A stretch of DNA of 64,000 nucleotides, from NCBI RefSeq assembly GCF_001189535.1, contig NZ_CP012070.1:620001-684000 (forward strand). Direction: 5' to 3'. The DNA comes from Arsenicicoccus sp. oral taxon 190. GTDB taxonomy: Bacteria; Actinomycetota; Actinomycetes; Actinomycetales; Dermatophilaceae. Position numbers and translations under genes: made by a program. The notes under the pieces were generated by a model. It worked only from the letters and a program-made list of their open reading frames with translations. It had not been told where the DNA came from and ran no database searches. Below, piece by piece: positions 17,249 through 25,772 of this stretch (within the stretch, counting starts at the first letter, position 1; each line of letters starts with the position of its first letter).

Positions 17249-18527
17249 ACACACTCCTGGTAGGGACGCTGCGAAGCAGGGCGGTCAGGACGGGCGCCCC
17301 GAACGGCAGCAGCACGATCATGCTGATCAATCTCCAGAACATCCTGGACGGGTACTGGATCGAGATCAGCATGGACAGCAGCACCAGCGCCAGGACCATG
17401 GCTGTGCCGATCGGCAGTCCCCGCCGCCGGAAGACCTCGGTCGCCGCCCCGGCATACCCGGTGATGCCGGCGAAGAGGAGCACCTGGGCCATCGGTCCCA
17501 GCGCGCCGTACCACTCGCCGGCGAACGACAGCGGGATCCACTCGTAGGGCCAGAACCGCTCGGCGGAGAAGGGATCCACCGCGGACGCGAGCCCGGAGGG
17601 CATCGGGTTGGCGTTGACGAGCAGCACCTCCGCGCCGGGGTTGTAGGCCACCGAGAACTCCGTGATCACCGTGGAGGCCGAGATCGAGGACCCCAGCCAC
17701 TGGACCGGGGCGACCCATCCGGCCGGATCACCCAGCTGGGGCACCTGCGGGGAGCTCAGGTTGGTCAGGTACATGCTGAGACCGTGAGGGGTTGACCTGA
17801 CCAGGAGGGTCAGGGCGAAGTCCGCCAGGCAGACGTAGATGAACGGGTAGGTCAGAGCAGCCGCGACGATCCCCCACCGCCACGAGCGCCGGCCGAGGAC
17901 CCACTGCAGGAAGAGTCCGAAGCCCAGGACGGGAAAGAGCAGCGACACCCGGGAGCCCAGCGAGGAGGTGAGGATGAACCACACCCCCGCCAGGGCGTAG
18001 GCCATGAGGCGGTCGCGTCGGGTGGGGGCCTGACGAGCGGTGGCCAGACCCGCCACGCCCACCAGCGGACCGAGCAGGCTGGAGATGTTGGTGAAGGCCT
18101 TGATGCCGTCGCTCTCGAGATACACCGCTCGGTACCACAGGCTGGGGCCCGCCCCCAGGCACCACATCACCAGCAGCACCACGGACGCCCATCGCACCAG
18201 GCGCGCGACCCGGTCGGCGCCCAGGGGCGCCACCTTGGGCCCAGGCGGCACGAACACGCCGACCAGGACACCGCCCAGGAAGCACCCGACCGCCGCGAAG
18301 AGGAACGCCTGTGCCGCCTCGGAGTCCAGCGACACGTCAGCGATGTAGTCGGTCGGGAGGCCGGACCCGTTGCGCACCCTGGCCCAGTTCCACACGTGGG
18401 GGCTCGCTGCCGCCACGAGCAGGAGGATCCCGCCGCACAGCAGGCCGGGCAGCGCGGTGGGGCGGGATCGCACCAGCGCACCCGCCAGCGCGGCAAGCAC
18501 CAGGGCCACGGCGAGGGGCAAGGTCAC
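17229..18527 (-). CDS. Wzy-like polysaccharide polymerase (3 of 3)
   Basis: A 432-residue protein with about 11-12 membrane segments and a long hydrophilic loop late in the sequence (about residues 255-340: LTNLSSPQVPQLGDPAGWV, VAYNPGAEVLLVNANPMPSG and FWPYEWIPLSFAGEWYGALG). This is the layout of O-antigen/EPS polymerases. The ATG overlaps the flippase stop by four bases (ATGA) and the gene end overlaps the chain-length gene start, so it is the third gene of the wbaP-like/wzx/wzy/wzz sub-operon. Confidence 0.65.
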   Translation of the reverse strand: MTLPLAVALVLAALAGALVRSRPTALPGLLCGGILLLVAAASPHVWNWARVRNGSGLPTDYIADVSLDSEAAQAFLFAAVGCFLGGVLVGVFVPPGPKVAPLGADRVARLVRWASVVLLVMWCLGAGPSLWYRAVYLESDGIKAFTNISSLLGPLVGVAGLATARQAPTRRDRLMAYALAGVWFILTSSLGSRVSLLFPVLGFGLFLQWVLGRRSWRWGIVAAALTYPFIYVCLADFALTLLVRSTPHGLSMYLTNLSSPQVPQLGDPAGWVAPVQWLGSSISASTVITEFSVAYNPGAEVLLVNANPMPSGLASAVDPFSAERFWPYEWIPLSFAGEWYGALGPMAQVLLFAGITGYAGAATEVFRRRGLPIGTAMVLALVLLSMLISIQYPSRMFWRLISMIVLLPFGAPVLTALLRSVPTRSVYASVVR

Positions 18528-19936
18528 GGGTCAAGTCTGCCGGACGAACGATGCCGCCCTCGGTAGCCCTGCAGCTTGCGACCCCCCGCCCCGACGGGAC
18601 GGCGGTCGTCGCCCGCCAGCAGCGCCTCCTCTCGCCGGGAGGCCGCGGCATAGGAGATCATCCAGCCGGCCAGCGTGAAGCCGGAGGACAAGAGCATCGC
18701 GGTACCGATCGGGTCGTGCCAGGGGACCCATCGCGCACCCGCCACCGGCAGGCTGACGCCGACGCACGCGATCAGCACGACGAACCGGATGATCGCCCCG
18801 AACTTCTGGTAGCCGAGGGCGAGAGACGCCGCCAGGAAAGGCGTCGTCGTCGCGGTCATGACCCCGTGGGCGGCGACGATCAACGCGATGCGCGAGAGGT
18901 GGCTGTCGGAGAGATGGGTGATGGCGATCATCACGGGCAGGCCGACGGCCGCGCACGCGGTTGCCAGACCGAACAGCCCGCCGAACAGCACGTTGACCTT
19001 GCGCTTGAGGGCGCGAAGCCCTTCCAGCGTCGCCGTCTGCCAGGCGTCCAGCCCGAAGACGGTCACGACCGTCGTCTGGATGATGTTGAGCGGACCCAAC
19101 GCCGTCTGGAGCACGCGGTAGGTGCCTGCGGCCGAGTTCCCGACGTACAGCGTCGCCATGAACATGGGCAGGAGGTACGCGATGGCTGCGAAGACGGCGT
19201 CCAGGGTCGCCCATCGCCCCAACGTCCACGCCGACCTCAGGGACTGTCGCACGTGGTTGGCGTGTCGGCTGCGCACCAGGCCCACGACCGACACGAGCAG
19301 CCCCAGGCCCACGGTGGCGGCCCACACCACGAGCACGCCGATGGCAGACCCCGGCATGACACCCAGGACGATGGGGGCCAGCAGGGCCACGAAGGTGAGC
19401 GCGTCGGCGACGAGGGCCCAGGCCGGCAGCTCGCGGGACAGCAGCGCCGACCGCAGCCCGTCCTGGGCCAGCACCACCGCCGCCACGACCGCCATGAGCA
19501 AGAAGGCGCGCAGCCGGTCCGCGCCCAGCCCGGGCACGAGCAGGACCAGGCCTGCGCTCAGCACGACCCCCGTCGGCGCGGAGATGGCCAGGGCCCAGTC
19601 CGCGGGCACCACGGCACGGCCCGTCGCGCGCTGGGCAGCCATGGCCGGGCCGTAGACCGCGCTGCGGAGGATCCCGATCATGGTCGTGACCATGAGCTGG
19701 GCCAGCGAGAATGCCGCCAGCTGACGTGGATCCAGGTGACGGGCCGCCCCCGCCACCAGGAACACCCCGGTGAGGGCGTTGATCGCGGTGTCGGCGAACA
19801 TCAACCCGTTGCGTCGCGAGCCGGCGAGCCGGGCCCGCAGGTCGAGCAGGCTCAGTCGCCGTCGCGGCGCGGGGGTCGAGGGGCCGGCGCTGTCCACGAC
19901 TGTCACCCGGCTCCTGGGCTGGTCAGCCACCCGCAC
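18524..19936 (-). CDS. Wzx-like polysaccharide flippase
   Basis: A 470-residue membrane protein with about 12-14 hydrophobic segments and a basic cytoplasmic N-terminal region (about 40 residues). The early RRNGLMFADTAINALTGVFLVAG and the mid-protein TLGRWATLDAVFAAIAYLLPMFMATL blocks are typical of the MOP superfamily (polysaccharide transporters). It would flip undecaprenyl-diphosphate-linked repeat units across the membrane for the polymerase encoded next. The GTG start at 19936 lies 14 bases inside the end of the initiating transferase gene. Confidence 0.7.
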   Translation of the reverse strand: MRVADQPRSRVTVVDSAGPSTPAPRRRLSLLDLRARLAGSRRNGLMFADTAINALTGVFLVAGAARHLDPRQLAAFSLAQLMVTTMIGILRSAVYGPAMAAQRATGRAVVPADWALAISAPTGVVLSAGLVLLVPGLGADRLRAFLLMAVVAAVVLAQDGLRSALLSRELPAWALVADALTFVALLAPIVLGVMPGSAIGVLVVWAATVGLGLLVSVVGLVRSRHANHVRQSLRSAWTLGRWATLDAVFAAIAYLLPMFMATLYVGNSAAGTYRVLQTALGPLNIIQTTVVTVFGLDAWQTATLEGLRALKRKVNVLFGGLFGLATACAAVGLPVMIAITHLSDSHLSRIALIVAAHGVMTATTTPFLAASLALGYQKFGAIIRFVVLIACVGVSLPVAGARWVPWHDPIGTAMLLSSGFTLAGWMISYAAASRREEALLAGDDRRPVGAGGRKLQGYRGRHRSSGRLDP

Positions 19937-21374
19937 CGGTGACGACCGAGCCGATCGTCCGCAGGATGATCTTGATGTCGAGCCAGAGCGACCAGTTCTG
20001 GATGTAGTAGTTGTCGAACCTGGCGCGCTCGGCGATCGAGGTGTCGCCGCGGAGCCCGTTGACGGCGGCCCACCCCGTGAGGCCGCAGGGCACGCGGTGC
20101 CGGGCGCCGTAGGACGGGTACATCTCCTGGAACTGGCTGACGAAGTAGGGCCGCTCCGGCCGAGGGCCGACCACGCTCATGTCCCCGCGCAGGATGTTGA
20201 TCAGCTGCGGCAGCTCGTCGAGCGAGGTCTTGCGGATGAACTTGCCGAACCTGCTCAGCCGGTTGTCCTTGGCGATGTTCCAGTTGGTCTGGGACTCGGT
20301 CTCGTTCACGGGTCGCATCGAGCGGAACTTCATGACGGTCACCGGTCGGCCGTCCACCCCGACGCGCTCCTGCCGGAAGATGATGCCGGGGCCACCGTCG
20401 AGCCGTGCGCCCAGGGCGACGAGCGCCATGACGGGCGACAGGACCAGCACCGCGAGCCCGGACATCACGATGTCGGCGAGCCGCTTCACGCGCCACATCG
20501 GGGAGCGGTAGGCAGCCCGGCGCAGCCGGACCAGCGGGATGCCCCACACCGTGTCCATGTCGCCCTCGAGGTGGTGCAGCTCGTAGAGACGCGGCACGAC
20601 GAAGAGCTCCGCCTCCAGCCGGTCGCAGGTGCGGATGAGGGGCACCATCTCCGACTCCTTCATCGCGGAGAAGGCCACGATGACGACGTGGATGCGGTGC
20701 TCGGCCAGCGTGTGCTCGAGCATGGTGGGGTCACCGAGCGTGGGGAGCCCGTCGATGGACTCGGCGACCTTGGGGTCGGAGTCCAGGAAGCAGTAGGGGC
20801 GCAGGCCGTACTGCGGGTGCTCCTGCAGCAGGTGGGCGATCTCGTGGCCGACCACGCCGGCGCCGAGGATGAGCGCGCGGTGACCGACGCGACCCGTCTG
20901 GCGGGCCCAGCGGATGACGCCATACGCGATCGCACGCCCGAGGACGAGGAGCACCAGCAGGGTGAGCGGGTAGGCCAGCAGGTGCACCTCGTCGAGGACG
21001 TTGGACACCGGCCGGTTGTCGATCCCGGCACCCACCATGGCGACGAGGGCGCACGCGATGACCCAGCGCCCGACGATGGCGGGCAGGTCGTCGAGGACCG
21101 CCAGGTTCAGGCGCGACTCGTAGAGTCGGCTGCCAAGGAAAAGGACGACCAGCACCAGGCTGACAAGCACCGCCGGCCGAGCCGAGGCCCCCGTCACGAG
21201 CCAGGCGAGCAGGCACGCGCTGATGTCCGAGGCCAGGGTGATAGTGCGCACCCCGCGGACCCGGGTCCACAGCGTGGGGACGTACTCGTGGAGCTCAGGG
21301 TCGGTCAGCACGCGGCCACGGGCGGGCGCCGCCGGCGGGCGATGCTGTCCGGGCACTTCCATCACGTCTGACAT
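19923..21374 (-). CDS. Polyprenyl glycosylphosphotransferase (WbaP/WcaJ/CpsE type)
   Basis: A 483-residue enzyme that starts repeat-unit synthesis by moving a hexose-1-phosphate to undecaprenyl phosphate. Four membrane spans precede a Rossmann-like central domain (ALILGAGVVGHEIAHLL), then a fifth hydrophobic segment and the catalytic PHPT domain: FRQERVGVDG, MKFRSM, KFIRKTSLDELPQLINILRG, MSVVGPRPERP and GLTGWAAVNG. These are clear family signatures. The ATG at 21374 is chosen because AGGA lies about 9 bp upstream. First gene of the minus-strand wbaP-like/wzx/wzy/wzz sub-operon; the 217 bp upstream of it separate it from the malic enzyme gene and should contain its promoter. Confidence 0.9.
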   Translation of the reverse strand: MSDVMEVPGQHRPPAAPARGRVLTDPELHEYVPTLWTRVRGVRTITLASDISACLLAWLVTGASARPAVLVSLVLVVLFLGSRLYESRLNLAVLDDLPAIVGRWVIACALVAMVGAGIDNRPVSNVLDEVHLLAYPLTLLVLLVLGRAIAYGVIRWARQTGRVGHRALILGAGVVGHEIAHLLQEHPQYGLRPYCFLDSDPKVAESIDGLPTLGDPTMLEHTLAEHRIHVVIVAFSAMKESEMVPLIRTCDRLEAELFVVPRLYELHHLEGDMDTVWGIPLVRLRRAAYRSPMWRVKRLADIVMSGLAVLVLSPVMALVALGARLDGGPGIIFRQERVGVDGRPVTVMKFRSMRPVNETESQTNWNIAKDNRLSRFGKFIRKTSLDELPQLINILRGDMSVVGPRPERPYFVSQFQEMYPSYGARHRVPCGLTGWAAVNGLRGDTSIAERARFDNYYIQNWSLWLDIKIILRTIGSVVTGAGG

Positions 21375-21591
21375 GACTTCTTTCCTGCTCCACCAGCACG
21401 GTCGGCCCCGACGAGACGACGCCCGGACCAAGGCCCTCCCTGACCTCCCCTAGAGGGTCCCGCACCCGGGTTACGCGCACGTATCGTTCCCGCCAACTCG
21501 CACAACCCCCTCACCCATACGGGCCTTGTCAAACACGTCCCGTGATCATGGATGCGCCCATGCAGGGGACCGCCGTATGCCGTGCCCGCGG

Positions 21592-22800
21592 TCAGCGCGA
21601 CCGAGTCACCCCCTCGGCGCGAGCACGCTCGGCGACGGCGTCGGCGACCCGGGTCACCACCTGCGGGTCGAAGGGGCTGGGCACCACCTGCTCCGGCGTC
21701 GGCTCCGGCACGCAGTCCGCGATGGCCTGGGCGGCGGCCAGCTTCATCCCCTCGGTGATGCGGGTCGCCCCGGCGGCCAGGGCCCCCTTGAAGATCCCCG
21801 GGAAGGCGAGGACGTTGTTGATCTGGTTGGGGTAGTCGCTGCGGCCGGTGGCGACGATCGCGGCGTGCCGGGCGGCAACGTCGGGGTGCACCTCGGGGTC
21901 GGGGTTGGCGAGGGCGAAGATCATGGCGTCCAGGGCCATCCGGGCCACCGCGCTCTCGGGCACCGAGCCCCCGGCCACCCCGATCAGCACGTCGGCGCCC
22001 CGCAGCGCCCGCGAGATGTCACCGGACAGCCCGCGGTGGTTGGTGGTCGCCGCGAGCTGCCGCTTGTGCTCGGGCAGGTCGCGCCGCTCCGGGCCGATGA
22101 TGCCCTGGCGGTCGCACACGACGATGTCCCGCACCCCGGCCCGCTGCAGCATCTGGGTGATCGCGACTCCGGCCGCGCCGGCGCCCGTGATCACGATGCG
22201 CAGCGAGCCCAGCTCCCGGCCGAGGACGCGGGCGCCGTTGGTGAGACCGGCCAGCGTGACCACGGCCGTGCCGTGCTGGTCGTCGTGGAAGACCGGGATG
22301 TCCAGCCGAGCCTTGAGCCGCTCCTCGATCTCGAAGCAGCGGGGCGCGCTGATGTCCTCCAGGTTGACCCCGCCGAAGGTGGGCGCGAGCGCCGCCACCA
22401 TCTCGACGATCTGGTCGGCGTCGGTGGTGTCCAGGCAGATCGGGACGGCGTTGATGCCGGCGAAGGCCTTGAAGAGCATGGCCTTGCCCTCCATCACCGG
22501 CATCGCGGCGTGCGGCCCGATGTCCCCCAGCCCGAGCACGGCGGTCCCGTCGCTGACGACCGCGATGGTCGAGGCGCGGGTCGTGTAGACGTCGACCAGG
22601 GAGAGGTCGTCCGCGATGGCGGAGCAGACCTTGGCCACGCCCGGGCTGTAGGCCAGCGACAGGTCGCGGGCGTCCTTGACCTCGCAGCGCAGGGCCGTCT
22701 CGAGCTTGCCGCCGCGGTGCAGGGCGAAGACGGGGTCCGCCGGATCGGGCTGGTGCGGGTCCGGGGTGGTGGTCAGGCGGGTGGCGTGGGCATAGGACAT
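21592..22800 (-). CDS. NAD(P)-dependent malic enzyme
   Basis: A 402-residue oxidative decarboxylase turning malate into pyruvate and CO2. Signatures in order: SLAYSPGVAKVC, the DGTAVLGLGDIGP motif, MEGKAMLFKAFAGINAVPICLDT, GGVNLEDISAPRCFEIE, the metal/active-site FHDDQHGTAVV, the nucleotide-binding ITGAGAAGVA and FALANPDPE and DYPNQINNVLAFPGIF at the end. It is the short bacterial form without a phosphotransacetylase domain. The ATG at 22800 has GAGGAG 5-6 bp upstream. With pckG nearby in the window it belongs to the PEP-pyruvate-oxaloacetate node, but the genes are not one operon. Confidence 0.93.
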   Translation of the reverse strand: MSYAHATRLTTTPDPHQPDPADPVFALHRGGKLETALRCEVKDARDLSLAYSPGVAKVCSAIADDLSLVDVYTTRASTIAVVSDGTAVLGLGDIGPHAAMPVMEGKAMLFKAFAGINAVPICLDTTDADQIVEMVAALAPTFGGVNLEDISAPRCFEIEERLKARLDIPVFHDDQHGTAVVTLAGLTNGARVLGRELGSLRIVITGAGAAGVAITQMLQRAGVRDIVVCDRQGIIGPERRDLPEHKRQLAATTNHRGLSGDISRALRGADVLIGVAGGSVPESAVARMALDAMIFALANPDPEVHPDVAARHAAIVATGRSDYPNQINNVLAFPGIFKGALAAGATRITEGMKLAAAQAIADCVPEPTPEQVVPSPFDPQVVTRVADAVAERARAEGVTRSR

Positions 22801-22999
22801 GAGGGCTCCTCGGCGGCAGGCAGCGGCTCGCGGTCTGTCAGGTCGACCCGATCGGTCGTCGTCACGCCGGGGATGTCGGCTGTCGAGCACCCCCGCCGCC
22901 TCGGGTGGGAGGCGCTGTCGGATCAGCTCGACCGTCGCAACGGTCCGCCCAGGCTACGCGCCGGTAGCCGTGCCCGTCATCGAGACCTCGCTCACAGCC

Positions 23000-23548
23000 T
23001 CAGCCGAGACGGGGGTACTCCCGGTCGGCCTCGTCGCCGTCGCCGTCGCCGTCGATGATGTGCACCGCGGCCTCCTCGGCCGACGCGGCTCCGCCGCTGA
23101 ACCCCTCGTCCACGGCCACGAGGTCCTTCTCCTCGTCCTCGTGCGCCCCCTCGTCGGGCGCCATGAGCCGCCCGGCCCGCCGGTCGCCGACCTCCGGGTC
23201 GCCGAGGAAGTCGTCCTCGACCGCGATGGCGTCGGAGTCGTCGCCGCCGACCCGGTCCTCACCAGGTCGGACGTGCGCCCGCGGGTCATGCTCGTCGGTC
23301 GGGTCGTCCGGGAGCTCCTCCTGCAGGCGCATGTCGATGGTCTCGCCGTCGTGCTGCTCCTGGGCGGTGATGCCATAGCTCTCCACCTCCCGGGGACGCT
23401 CGGGCGGGGAGTAGCCCTCGTCGAGCAGGTCGTCGACGCCACGGTCGGTGAGCTGATCCTCCGCGGACAGCTGGTCCTCGTCGTCGACGCTAAAGCTGCT
23501 TTGGTCGTCGGTGGTGTCTCCGGGCTCGAGGTCGAACTGGTCGCTCAT
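23000..23548 (-). CDS. DUF5709-family acidic protein
   Basis: A 182-residue, very acidic protein (many D/E, no hydrophobic spans). The core DEGYSPPERPREVESYGITAQEQHDGETIDMRLQEELPD is the recognised DUF5709 pattern found in actinobacteria; the tail is rich in Asp and Glu with FSGGAASAEEAAVHIIDGD. No biochemical role is known to me. The ATG at 23548 has an AAGGTGG tract upstream; two codons earlier an in-frame start is possible. It diverges from the condensation-domain gene across about 100 bp. Confidence 0.75.
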   Translation of the reverse strand: MSDQFDLEPGDTTDDQSSFSVDDEDQLSAEDQLTDRGVDDLLDEGYSPPERPREVESYGITAQEQHDGETIDMRLQEELPDDPTDEHDPRAHVRPGEDRVGGDDSDAIAVEDDFLGDPEVGDRRAGRLMAPDEGAHEDEEKDLVAVDEGFSGGAASAEEAAVHIIDGDGDGDEADREYPRLG

Positions 23549-23652
23549 GACGCCCACCTTGCCAGACCGGTCGCTGCTTTCACCGCCTGCCGTCCCACCA
23601 TCGCGCCTAGACTCGTCACGCTCCCCTGACGCATGCGGACCAAGGAGTCACG

Positions 23653-25500
23653 CTGAGCCAGCCCGCCCCGGGCGTGCCCCGCACGACCGACCACCCGCCC
23701 CCCTCCCGGCTGCCGCTGCTGCCGCCGCAGCGGGGGATGCTGTCCGGGCACCTCGTCGACCCCACCTGCAGCGCGTGGCACGTCGCCCTGGTGTCGGAGC
23801 TGGCGGGCCCGGTCGACGTCGACGCGCTGGCGGACGCGGTCCGCCGGACCACCGACGAGATGGACGCGCTGCGGGTGCGCTTCGACACGACCACGGAGCC
23901 CCCGACGCAGCACGTGGCCCCCACCAGCGCGGGCGCCGTCGAGATCCGCCACCTGACCGGCACCGCCGACCGGACCCCGGACGAGGTGGCCGCGCGGGCC
24001 CTCGCCCTGGTCCGCGACGTCAGCGAAAGCCCCTGGGACCTCACGACCGACTCCCCCGTCCTCAGCCACACCCTCGTCGTGGCGCCGGGGCGGGTGTGGT
24101 GGCTGCAGCGCGGCCTGCACGCCGCGGTCGACGGCTTCGGCGGGTGGATCGTGCGGCACCGCGTCATCGAGCACTACCTCCACACGGTCAACGGGACGCC
24201 CCTGGACGACGCCCCCTTCCCGACCCTGGCCGACCTCGTGGCCGCCACGGGGACCGTCGGATCCCCTGAGGGCCAGGCGTTCTGGCGCGACTACCTGCAC
24301 GGCGCACCGGAGCGCCTGTCCCCCGCCGACGCCAACCGTCCCGTCGCGGACCACCCTCACCGGCACGACGTCGTCATACCGGTCGAGGTGCGCGACGACC
24401 TCGCGCTCGTGCTCGGCAACCGGGTGTGGACCTACCCGCTGATCGCCGCGGCCGGCGCCTTCGTCGCCCGGGTCAGCGAGCAGCACGAGTCCGTCATCGG
24501 CACGCCGGTGACGGGCCGCGCGTCCGCGCTGGCCAGGCGGGTCCCGGTGCAGATGATGACCGTCGTCCCGCTCCGCATCCGCGTGGACGCGGACGACCGG
24601 CTGGTGGACGTCACCCGCCGCGCGGTCGACGACGCCCGCGCGACCCGGCCCCACCAGGGCGTCCAGGCGGAGGAGATCTTCGAGGCGGTCCCGTCGGCCT
24701 GGCGCGCGGGCCGGTTCCACGGCCCGGTCGTCAACGTCATGCCGTATGACGCCGACCCCGTCATCCCCGGCGTCAGTCTCGCGACGGACGCGCTGCAGCG
24801 GGGCCCGATCTACGACCTGCTGCTCACGGTCCGCCCGCTCGACGACGGCTCCCTCGCCGTCGAGGTGCAGTCCCACCGCGAGCTCTACACGGCGGACGAG
24901 ACCCGCTGTTGGGCCGAGAGGTTCGCGGCATACATGGCGCGGGTGTCGCGCCCGGGCGTGGTGGTCGCGGAGCAGGACACCAGGCATGCCGCCGAGATCG
25001 AGACGGCGGCGCGGCTGGCGACGCCGCGGGTGCCCGCGCGGTCGGCCGACCTGCCTCCATGGGGTGCCGTCGTCGACGTGGACGGGCTCGCCGTGCCCGG
25101 GCTGGACGGCGGGACGCCGAGGGGCTACGTCGTCCTCGACCGGCTCGGCCACCCCGTCGGCTGGCACCAGGTCGGCGAGCTCGTCGCCGTCACCGAGGCC
25201 GGTCGGCACCCGACCGGGTGGCTCGTCTCCCAGGACCCCGACGGCACCCTGGTCAGCCGCGGCGCCCTGGACGAGCGCCGGGAGGTCCACGGCCGGTATG
25301 TCGAGGCCGGCGCCGTCGCCGCCACCATGGCCGCCGTGCCCGGGGTGCAGGACGCCACGGCGGCCTGGGAGGGTCGCCGACTCGTCGCCCGGATCACGGT
25401 CGCCCCGGGGGCCGACGAGGACCTGGTCGGCGAGCAGGTCCACCGCGCCGCCCCGGCAGGATGCCGGCTCCGCACCACCTTCACGCCCGGCCCCGGCTAG
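23653..25500 (+). CDS. Orphan NRPS condensation domain fused to adenylation-domain remnant
   Basis: A 615-residue protein. Residues about 20-440 follow an NRPS condensation domain: the L-P-L-LPPQRGML opening, a core motif reading RGLHAAVDGFGG (the HHxxxDG motif with the first His changed to Leu and the catalytic second His, Asp and Gly kept), IGTPVTGR, and FHGPVVNVMPYD. The last about 130 residues look like the end of an adenylation domain: GELVAV, HPTGWLV (TGDL position), DGTLVSRGALDERREVHGRYVEAG (GRxDxQVKxRGxRIE position) and VPGVQDATAAW, with the catalytic Lys missing. The A-core and any carrier domain are absent. I place the start at the CTG at 23653 because AAGGAG lies 5 bp before it; the next GTG (23674) has no such site. 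Function unknown. Confidence 0.75.
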   Translation: MSQPAPGVPRTTDHPPPSRLPLLPPQRGMLSGHLVDPTCSAWHVALVSELAGPVDVDALADAVRRTTDEMDALRVRFDTTTEPPTQHVAPTSAGAVEIRHLTGTADRTPDEVAARALALVRDVSESPWDLTTDSPVLSHTLVVAPGRVWWLQRGLHAAVDGFGGWIVRHRVIEHYLHTVNGTPLDDAPFPTLADLVAATGTVGSPEGQAFWRDYLHGAPERLSPADANRPVADHPHRHDVVIPVEVRDDLALVLGNRVWTYPLIAAAGAFVARVSEQHESVIGTPVTGRASALARRVPVQMMTVVPLRIRVDADDRLVDVTRRAVDDARATRPHQGVQAEEIFEAVPSAWRAGRFHGPVVNVMPYDADPVIPGVSLATDALQRGPIYDLLLTVRPLDDGSLAVEVQSHRELYTADETRCWAERFAAYMARVSRPGVVVAEQDTRHAAEIETAARLATPRVPARSADLPPWGAVVDVDGLAVPGLDGGTPRGYVVLDRLGHPVGWHQVGELVAVTEAGRHPTGWLVSQDPDGTLVSRGALDERREVHGRYVEAGAVAATMAAVPGVQDATAAWEGRRLVARITVAPGADEDLVGEQVHRAAPAGCRLRTTFTPGPG

Positions 25501-25575
25501 CGGTGGCGGTTCCCTCGTCTCCCGCAACATGACTGACAAGATGACTGACTCAGCACTGACGCGCCTGCACACGAC

Positions 25576-25615
25576 AAAAGGCCCTGGCTCGCGTTTCCGC
25601 TGACCAGGGCCTTTT
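25576..25615. terminator. Bidirectional Rho-independent terminator
   Basis: A 12-bp perfect stem (AAAAGGCCCTGG paired with CCAGGGCCTTTT) around a 16-base loop, followed on the plus strand by TTTTCTTCT and preceded by A's that give a U-run on the minus strand. It separates the plus-strand condensation-domain gene from the minus-strand tRNA-Arg and can serve both. Confidence 0.8.
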
Positions 25616-25634
25616 CTTCTGTCTCAACACAGAG

Positions 25635-25707
25635 CGCACCCGAAGGGATTCGAACCCCTAACCTTCTGATCCGTAGTCAGATGCTCTATCCGTTGAGCTA
25701 CGGGTGC
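25635..25707 (-). tRNA. tRNA-Arg(ACG)
   Basis: 73 nt. Acceptor stem GCACCCG pairs with CGGGTGC; anticodon stem TCTGA/TCAGA encloses loop CTACGGA, giving anticodon ACG, which is A34-to-I edited in bacteria to read CGN codons. The T-arm has GGTTCGAATCC. Discriminator G; CCA is not encoded. Confidence 0.93.
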
Positions 25708-25772
25708 AGTCGCCGCTCCCCGAGGGGGTCGCAACGAGGAGCAACTTTACCGCAGGGTGCCCGCCAGATGAA

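Noticed and set aside
21500..21540. Sigma-70 promoter for the wbaP-like operon (TTGACA on the minus strand at 21527-21532)
   Set aside because: The -35 match is perfect but the position 17-18 bp downstream reads GGGGTT/GGGTTG, not a -10 box.
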